A DNA stretch of 17,588 nt from an uncultured Streptococcus sp. GTDB lineage: Bacteria; Bacillota; Bacilli; Lactobacillales; Streptococcaceae. The stretch covers positions 1 through 17,588 of the forward strand of contig NZ_CALHWC010000193.1 in the NCBI RefSeq assembly GCF_938036805.1, given 5' to 3'. How positions within the stretch are numbered: position 1 is the stretch's first letter; every line of letters begins with the position of its first letter. The notes beneath the pieces are model-generated. The model had not been told where the DNA came from. It saw nothing but the letters and a program-made list of their open reading frames with translations, and did no database searches. Shown one piece after another: positions 1 to 7,400 of the stretch. The translations under genes were made by a program, and so were the position numbers.

Positions 1-2
1 AT

Positions 3-257
3 GGTCAGGAAAAGCTGCAGGCCTTTACAGCAGTTGGCAAGATTCTAGATGACACAGCCTACCAAGTAGAAATGTTTGAAGGTTTCTTACCTTTTCGACG
101 TGACTTCAGCTACTACCAGCCTGTCAAAGACTGCCCCATCGAGCAAGTACGGCCACACCCCGAATGGCGTCAATACGCTTCTCAACTACGTTATGGACAT
201 TTTGAAGTTTCGAAAGAATTTTTTCTCTATGTCTTTGAACAGATGAAGGAAGAATAG
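3..257 (+). CDS. EVE-domain protein (UPF0310 family), 3' part only
   Basis: The frame is open from the window edge to the stop at 255-257, so only the C-terminal 84 residues are visible and the true start lies upstream. An internal Met at position 72 is not the start, because the conserved family sequence runs through it without a break. The visible part matches the second half of UPF0310/EVE (PUA-like) proteins: QAFTAVGKI, then YQVEMFEGFLPFRRD, then LRYGHFEVS near the end. EVE domains are known or proposed to bind modified bases in nucleic acid; the specific ligand here cannot be judged. The gene ends in a hairpin terminator that begins inside its last codons, so it does not run into the next gene. 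Family assignment is confident from motif order; function is not established. Confidence 0.82.
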   Translation, partial: GQEKLQAFTAVGKILDDTAYQVEMFEGFLPFRRDFSYYQPVKDCPIEQVRPHPEWRQYASQLRYGHFEVSKEFFLYVFEQMKEE

Positions 258-288
258 GAGGCTGGGACATCCCGACCTCCTATTCTTT
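252..288 (+). terminator. Intrinsic terminator of the EVE-domain gene
   Basis: A perfect 10-bp stem (252-261 with 276-285) continues, after one mismatch and one wobble pair, into an inner GGGA/TCCC stem, and is followed by TTT. The left arm overlaps the stop codon of the upstream gene. The T run is short, so efficiency may be modest. Confidence 0.7.
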
Positions 289-526
289 CGTATCCGATGT
301 CATATGCTCTATAATTGTTTTAGCAGGAATTATGGAGTTTTTTAGGAAAAATCCTATCTACCTTACTGAAAAGAATAAATTAGATCAATAGAAAGATTTA
401 TAGAAAACAACCAAATCACATCACAAACCTCCTAGAAAGACCAAGGCTTTTCTGATCAAAATAATACTCTAGGCACTTCCACTTCATCAAGTTTTTTAAA
501 AGAAAGAAAAGATCCCATTTACCCCC
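289..526. other. AT-rich intergenic stretch without a recognisable gene
   Basis: I see no coding region with a start, ribosome site and sensible length on either strand, no tRNA-like fold and no transposase remnant. The only small structure is a 5-bp hairpin with an AAAA loop at 343-356 (TAGGA/TCCTA), too weak to interpret. The region separates a terminated gene from the promoter of the next one. Confidence 0.55.
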
Positions 527-555
527 TTGCAAACCTTTTCACTTTTTGCTAGAAT
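527..555 (+). promoter_or_regulatory. Sigma-70-type promoter for the nucleotidyltransferase gene
   Basis: TTGCAA at 527-532 and TAGAAT at 550-555 are separated by exactly 17 bp, and a TG one base before the -10 (547-548) makes it an extended -10 promoter. Transcription should start around 561-563. A ribosome site GAAGGA at 573-578 lies 7 bases before the ATG at 586, giving a short leader of about 25 bases with no room for a riboswitch. Confidence 0.75.
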
Positions 556-585
556 GATGTCAAAAAAATTAAGAAGGACAAGATT

Positions 586-1377
586 ATGCCACAAAATCTC
601 TTTAAAGAATTAGCCCAACTGGAGCAAGTAGAGGCTCTGGCTCTAGGAGGCTCACGGGCCGGGCAACATTTTGACCAAGACTCAGACTATGATGTCTATG
701 TCTACCTGAGCGCTCCTCTCGCGCCAGCCATCCGCCAAGAAATCCTCAGCAAGTACTGCTCCTATATGGAAATTGGCAATCAATTTTGGGAACTGGAAGA
801 CGACTGTGTCCTCAATAATGGTATCGAGATTGAGCTGATTTACCGCTCGCTGGACGACTTTGACCAAGACCTGCAGACCGTCGTCTTAGAGCACCAAGCC
901 CAAAATTCTTACACCACCTGTATGTGGTACAATCTGATCCACAGCAAGATTCTCTACGATCGAGACGGCCGCTACGCTGCCCTCCAGAGCAAGTACAGCT
1001 TGCCCTATCCAGCTGAACTGAAAAAGAATATCCTCAGCAAGCAGCTCCTGCTCCTCGACCAAGCGATGCCAGCTTTTTCAAGACAGATCAAAAAGGCCCT
1101 CAAGCGCCAAGACCTGCTCAGTATCAATCACCGTAGCAGCGAGTTTTTCGCCTCTTACTTTGATGCCCTCTTTGCCCTCAATGAGCAGCTCCATCCAGGC
1201 GAAAAGCGCATGCTCCAGTATGCCAAAGAAAATTGCTCCCGCCTGCCACAGGATTTTGAAGCCAATGTCCAAGACTACTTCCAACATCTCTACCAGCCAG
1301 ACCATCAGCAGGAAGCAGTCCTAGCCTTGGATAGCCTCCTAGACAATCTTAAGCACTTGATTGAGGTATCCATCTAA
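586..1377 (+). CDS. DUF4037-type nucleotidyltransferase-fold protein
   Basis: This 263-residue cytosolic protein has an N-terminal polymerase-beta-like nucleotidyltransferase fold. It shows GGSRAG at residues 21-26, then the SDYD motif giving metal-binding Asp34 and Asp36, and a likely third carboxylate in IEIE (about residue 83) on the next strand. Residues from about 100 onward are predicted helical and resemble the DUF4037 C-terminal region. Known relatives transfer an NMP to small molecules (as in aminoglycoside or lincosamide nucleotidyltransferases) or to proteins, but the substrate of this group is not known to me. The start is fixed by GAAGGA 7 bases upstream and by the promoter at 527-555. 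The gene stands alone, with its own promoter and terminator, and faces the protease gene. I would not call it a resistance gene from sequence alone. Confidence 0.78.
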   Translation: MPQNLFKELAQLEQVEALALGGSRAGQHFDQDSDYDVYVYLSAPLAPAIRQEILSKYCSYMEIGNQFWELEDDCVLNNGIEIELIYRSLDDFDQDLQTVVLEHQAQNSYTTCMWYNLIHSKILYDRDGRYAALQSKYSLPYPAELKKNILSKQLLLLDQAMPAFSRQIKKALKRQDLLSINHRSSEFFASYFDALFALNEQLHPGEKRMLQYAKENCSRLPQDFEANVQDYFQHLYQPDHQQEAVLALDSLLDNLKHLIEVSI

Positions 1378-1390
1378 AATTTCAACAGAT

Positions 1391-1434
1391 AAAAAGCTCA
1401 TGACTCAGCTAAGTAGCTAGTTCATGAGCTTTTT
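1391..1434. terminator. Shared bidirectional intrinsic terminator
   Basis: AAAAAGCTCATGA (1391-1403) is perfectly complementary to TCATGAGCTTTTT (1422-1434), and the interior adds an AGCT/AGCT stem. A-run on one side and T-run on the other give a terminator in both directions. It lies 14 bases after the nucleotidyltransferase stop and 27 bases after the protease stop on the other strand, so it can serve both converging genes. Confidence 0.9.
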
Positions 1435-1460
1435 ACTATTTTCGACAAGCAACTTGAGGC

Positions 1461-4400
1461 TTATTTGTTAAAGATTGACTGCCTGAAGTCGTCTGTCTCA
1501 CGAAGATAAGCGTTGTAAATCTTCTTCTTGAGCAGGTTGACCCAGCTAGCTTCCACACGATTTGTCGCATTGGTAATGTTGCGCACATCCTCTGCGACTG
1601 CTTCGTCCATCAGCTTCTGCATCTCTGCATAGGAGCGGATGGTTACTTGCTTGGTACTGTTTGGATTTCTGAGTTCGTACTCGATGGTGATTGGTTTGAG
1701 CTTGGTTAGCTGGTCAATCCGCTCTTGGTACATGGCCTTCTTGAAGGCTGCCCATGAAGCATACTCACCCTTGAATACATTTTCCAAGACCTTCTGGTCT
1801 GTCACCAGACCAACGTCTCTTCTGAGCCAACCATCCCAAGTTATCTTACCTTCTGCGACAGCTTCTTCGGAGAATTCACCTGAAACATAAGGGACAAATC
1901 CTTCATGGTAGCCTTTGGCTGCTAGTAATTCATAGGCCGTGCGACGAAACATGACATCACCCGGCGCTCCATTTGGATTGCTCAAGGCTGAGTAAATTGG
2001 CGAGAAGAGACTGAGACTGAGGTAGCCATTGCGTGGGTACTGTCCGCTATCCTTATTCTCCCGACGGGTGATGACATCATTGTCAATCAGGGACTCAAAG
2101 CTGGTCAGCTGCTTGATTTCCTCAGCAGTAAAGCTGCGCGTCTGGTTACCAGCATGGGTCTGCTTACCATATTTATCTGTGATATAGTAATTCTCCATCT
2201 TTCTGAACCACTGGAGCTTGGCTGCATCGCTCTGCTTGACCATCGAAGTCCCCTCTAGGTAATCCAGCGTGTAAATCATGTCAAACATGCCATGGACATA
2301 GTGCTGCAAATCTGCCGCATTTTGAACACGTTCCTTGAAGTTGTAGGTATGCATCCGTGTCTTAGAATCCTTGTCCGTCTTGAAGAGGGTATTGAGGGTA
2401 ATGGTAGGCTCATTTGGACTTGGTGTAGACTGCAAGAGACCACGCGCATAGAGCTCAGCCCCCAGTCCTTCGCGGCGACCATAACCTTCAAAGTAGATAG
2501 AACCATCGGAATTATGGGTCATCTCATGAGTGTAGACAGAGTTCCCATAGTCTTCTAACAAGCGTGCTCTATCAAAGTGGGTAACACTTCCCGTAGCATA
2601 GGCATTGTAGCCCTTGCTTGGATACCACTTGCCAGCCGGTCCAAAGAATTCCTGCATAGCCAGTGATTTCTTGTCATTAGCTGAAGCCCAGTAAGTTTGC
2701 CCAGTCTTATCTTTCAATAAGAAACCATCATAAACCAGAACAGAACGGAAGAGCTTATCCTTGCTTTCAGGACTTAGAATCTTATACCAGAAATCATAGT
2801 GGTCACGCTGGTATTCAGCAGTTTTTCTCACTCTGTCTTCGACATATTCAGCTAGCTCTGCATCTGTCCGAACCCTGCCATTGGCATCAAGGCGATAGCG
2901 ATCATAAGCTCCCATAGAGATGGTGGACATATTGGAGATGACATAGACACCCTTCTCAGTCATGGTCAAGAGTGGCAGGAGCATGCCCTTGTGTTCCCAA
3001 TTATCCGCAGTAATCTTGTCGTAAACGCCGACAGAATACTTGCTCTTGTCCTTAGCTGCATCCTGAAGCTGTCTAGCTTCTGCTATATCCGACTTAGACT
3101 CAACGATGTAGGCTTTTGTATTGGTCTTGAGCCATTCGTTATTGGTCTTGTCTGGCAGGAAGAGCTGGCGATAGCTTTCCAGATAGTTGAAAAGGCCGCG
3201 CTTGCCAGTCGCTTCAGAGAGCGAGTTGTCGTAAGCCAGATGATTGTTCTTGGCCTTGAGATTTTCAAAACCAGACTGGCCGAGTGCAATGATGGTGTCT
3301 AGCGTCGAAGCCTTATGATTGCCAAAGAAGTCAAACTTATAGGCTGACAAATCCTTGACATTGGTCTTGTCATAGTTGATATTATACCAACGGTTGAGAT
3401 AGGTCAGACCCAACATGAAGGCTTCCTTATTGGCTGTAATCTTCTGAGCCACATAGTCAGCTACAACATCGCCTTCAGTATTGATGGACTGGTCCATAGT
3501 TAACACCTTGCGCAGCTCTTCTGCCAGCTTGGTCTTGACTTTCTCAAAGGCTGTATCCAGATAGAGCTCATCCAGAGAAGCATCCGCATTCACTCCTAAA
3601 ACAGTTCGCATGGCTGGTGAGTCAAGGGCAACCTTGTTCAACTCTGGCAGCACTTGATTGAGAACCCTGCTATAGTCTGATAGGAAGGCTTCTGGTGTAT
3701 AAAGGAGGTCTAAGCCATTCACAGTGTATTCTGCGATAGCTTGATGTTTGAAGTCTCCCTTATAGGTCAGATTCAGGTAGTCAACCGTCTTATCCTCAAA
3801 GTGCAACATCAGGCGGTTAATCGCAGTCTTGTTGCTATGGATATCAGTAATCATCTGGTCGCCCTTCATCGGAACCACATCCAGCAGATACTCTGTATTG
3901 AGCTTGTGATGATCTGGAAGTTTATTTCCGTAGGCAACAATGGTTTCCTTATTGTAGAATGGCAGGAGTTTTTCCATATTAGCATAGGCTATCAGACGGT
4001 CTTCACGAGCATTCTTTTCCTTGCTGTAGTCAACAGTATGGAGGTTGAGATTGCTATCATCTAGCGTGGTCCTAATATCTAGGCTTGCCAGCTTCTCTGA
4101 TGCCTGGTCCAAAGTTAGGGTAGACGTGACAAACTGATCATTGCCTAGACTTTCGTTCCCTTCAACGGCATAGGCTTCTCTGATGCGATCATTCTTGTAA
4201 TCTTGGTCGCCAGAAATACTGTAAACATTTGTACCGCTGACATTGCTGATAACATTGTCAATCAAGCCATTAAAGTAATTGGAACCAACCACTCCGCCGA
4301 TTTGACCATTCTTGGTGGAATTTTGGATCTTTCCAGTCACATAAGAACGGCTGATGCGGGCATTGTCTTCCAAGCGACCGACTAAACCGCCGAAGCGCTG

Positions 4401-7400
4401 TTCGTTTGTTTGTGCACCTGCCAGAATAGTCACATCTGCCCTGCTCTGACTGAGCAAGGAATTTCCTCCCTTGAGGTTGGCAACTAAACCGCCGACATTA
4501 TAGGCCTTGTACTGCTTGTCATTGGCCTGGATAGTTCCTGTAAAGGAGCTGTTGGTGATTTGGCTATTGCTTGCAACAACGACCAAACCAGCCGCTTGCG
4601 AAGCATTGCCCACTACCGACACTCTACCTTGGGCAGAAACATCCGTGATTCGCGCATTATCTGCACTACGAGCCAAGGCAGCAGAGTCATAGGTGCCGAC
4701 AATATTGACCTCTTTCAGGTCCAGATTAGAAATAGAAGAACCGCTCTTGAGGTTTTCAAACAAAGGCTTGGCTAGATTATAAATCGCATACTGCTTGCCA
4801 TTGTGATTGCCAGTCAGACTGCCTGTGAAGTTTCCTCGGAGATAGACATAATCCGCAGGTGCCAGACTGACCTCACTCGCATCCAAATCGGCTCCTAGAA
4901 CAAAGTTGCCAGCCATATTTTTCTTCATGGCGTCTACCAAACCAGCAAAGCTCGTGTAGACACTTTGCTGACTAGGCACTGCCCTGCTGATATAGAAGTC
5001 ATAGCCAGACTTGTAGCCTGTTTCGCTCTCTTGCACCAGCTCAGGCAGAGAGACCCTTACCTTGTAGACAGCCTTGCCATCCTTCTGGCCTTCTGCCATG
5101 CTGTGAACCGGCAGGAGCATGTCCTTGGATTCACTTGATTTGACTTTAACAAAGTAGTTAGACAGGTCCGTAGGTATAGCGCTCATAGAAACGACACGCT
5201 TGAACTGGTCCTTTTCTTTTCTGTAAAACTCTGCCGAATCAATATCACGGAAGGCAATCTTCTTGTATTGCAACTCAAAGTTGTGACTGTCTTTTTCAAG
5301 TTCAGTCAGGCTGCCAGCATCCAGCTCATAAGTCAGCTTAGTTTTCAGGGTATAGCCTGTGTAATAATCCAAGTCATCGATTTTCAGACTTCCTGCCACA
5401 TTGTCAATCGGAAGCGAGCGGACAAGCTGGTCTCCCTTGTACAATTCAGCAGTCGCTGAACGGAAGGATTTTGTCTTGTCTTCCAAGCTATATTGAACCG
5501 TGACCGACTTATCCTCTGGATTTTCTGTCAGGCTTAAGATCGAAACTGTCGGCTTGACCTTAGGCACACCATTTAGAGCGGTCTTGCTTGCTGTCAGGCT
5601 GACAAAAGCTTGATTGACCTGCACTTGTGTGGCGGTTTGATTATTCAGAATTCCTTCTGCCTTGGCCAATTCGTTTGTATAGGCTGCTTTCTTATCTGCA
5701 TCCGCATTCTTATATTGGACGGTCGTCTGCACAGTTCTGCCCGAATCATGTTCATTTTGCAAGCGCGCTTTGTCCACTTCAAGACCCTGTAACTGAACCT
5801 TGGCTTGATTGATTTGGTCCACCAGCTGGTCGACTTCCGCTTGGCTGGATTGTGATTGACTCAGAAGCGCTTGACCTGCCACCAAAGCGGTATCATAGGC
5901 TGCTTGGTGACTTGGACTATCGTTGAAATAACGAGCCTGAGTCTTGATTTTCTCTGCTTCTGTCAGTAGATTGTGAAGCGAAATCAGATCGAACTCTTTC
6001 AAGGCTTCCACTTGCGGGGCATCACTTGGTACCCTATGCGGTTTCATTGTGCCGACTTTGACAAGCTGAGCAACTGCTGCCCGCGTTTGCTCATTAGAAA
6101 GTTCCTGACGGTCAAGTTCCTGGCCGTTAGAAGTATAGACTCGAGTCTTGATGGTACGTTCGCCCCGAACACCTGGAGTGACAATTTGGCGAGCGCCTCG
6201 GACTAGCTCATCTGTTTCTTCCTCTCGCGTGGTGAAATCGATTTTCTCTACGCGCGTTTCATCCGTATAGGTCAGCGGATATTCTGGTAAAGCGGACTCT
6301 TGCGGAGCGGTGCTTGGCACCATAGAAGACTTGGCGGTGCCAATTTTGACAACTTGTGTGACTGGAGCTAGAGTTTCTTCGTTGTACAACTCTTGACGAG
6401 CAAGTTCTTGGCCGTTGGAGCTGTAAACACGAGCCTTGATGGTTCGCTCGCCTGGCACTCCCGGAGTGACGATGCGGCGGGCACCCTGCACAAGTTCATC
6501 CGTTTCTTCCTCTCGAGTAGTGAAATCGATTTTCTCTACGCGCGTTTCATCCGTATAAGTCAGCGGATACTCTGGTAAAGCAGGCTCTTGCGGGGCAGTG
6601 CTCGGTACCATATGTGGCTTGGCAGTGCCAATTTTGACAACTTGTGTGACTGGAGTTAAAGTTTCCTCGTTGGACAATTCTTGGCGGGCAAGTTCTTGGC
6701 CGTTAGAAGTATAAACTCGAGTCTTGATGGTTCGCTCGCCTGGCACTCCTGGAGTGACGATGCGGCGGGCACCCTGCACAAGTTCATCCGTTTCTTCCTC
6801 TCGCGGGGTGAAATCGATTTTCTCTACGCGCGTTTCATCCGCATAGGTCAGCGGATATTCTGGTAAAGCAGACTCTTGCGGAGCGGTGCTTGGCACCATA
6901 TGTGACTTGGCGGTGCCAATTTTGACAACTTGTGTGACCGGAGTTAAAGTTTCCTCGTTGGACAATTCTTGGCGGGCAAGTTCCTGGCCGTTAGAAGTAT
7001 AAACTCGAGTCTTGATGGTTCGCTCGCCCTGCACTCCTGGAGTGACGATTTGACGAGCGCCTTGGACAAGATCATCCGTTTCTTCCTCTCGCGTGGTGAA
7101 ATCGATTTTCTCTACGCGCGTTTCATCCTTATAAGTCAGCGGATATTCTGGTAAAGCGGACTCTTGCGGAGCGGTGCTCGGTACCATATAGGACTTGGCG
7201 GTGCCAATTTTGACAACTTGTGTGACTGGAGCTAAAGTTTCCTCGTTGGACAATTCTTGGCGGGCAATCTCTTGGCCGTTGGAAGTATAGATACGAGTCT
7301 TGATGGTTCGCTCGCCTGGTACTCCTGGAGTGACGATTTGGCGAGCGTCCTGAGGTAACTCATCAGTATATTGTTCCTCGATGTTAAAAGCAGTCTTCTC

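Noticed and set aside
1..48. ATG at position 1 as a gene start
   Set aside because: It meets a TAG after 15 codons and lies in a different frame from the EVE-domain gene, which covers the same bases.
289..526. Insertion-sequence or BOX/RUP-type remnant in the intergenic gap
   Set aside because: I found no terminal inverted repeats, target duplication or recognisable element motif; only a small hairpin is visible.
586..1377. Calling the nucleotidyltransferase an aminoglycoside or lincosamide resistance enzyme
   Set aside because: Only the general GGS..DxD fold is shared; the C-terminal half is DUF4037-like with no known drug link.
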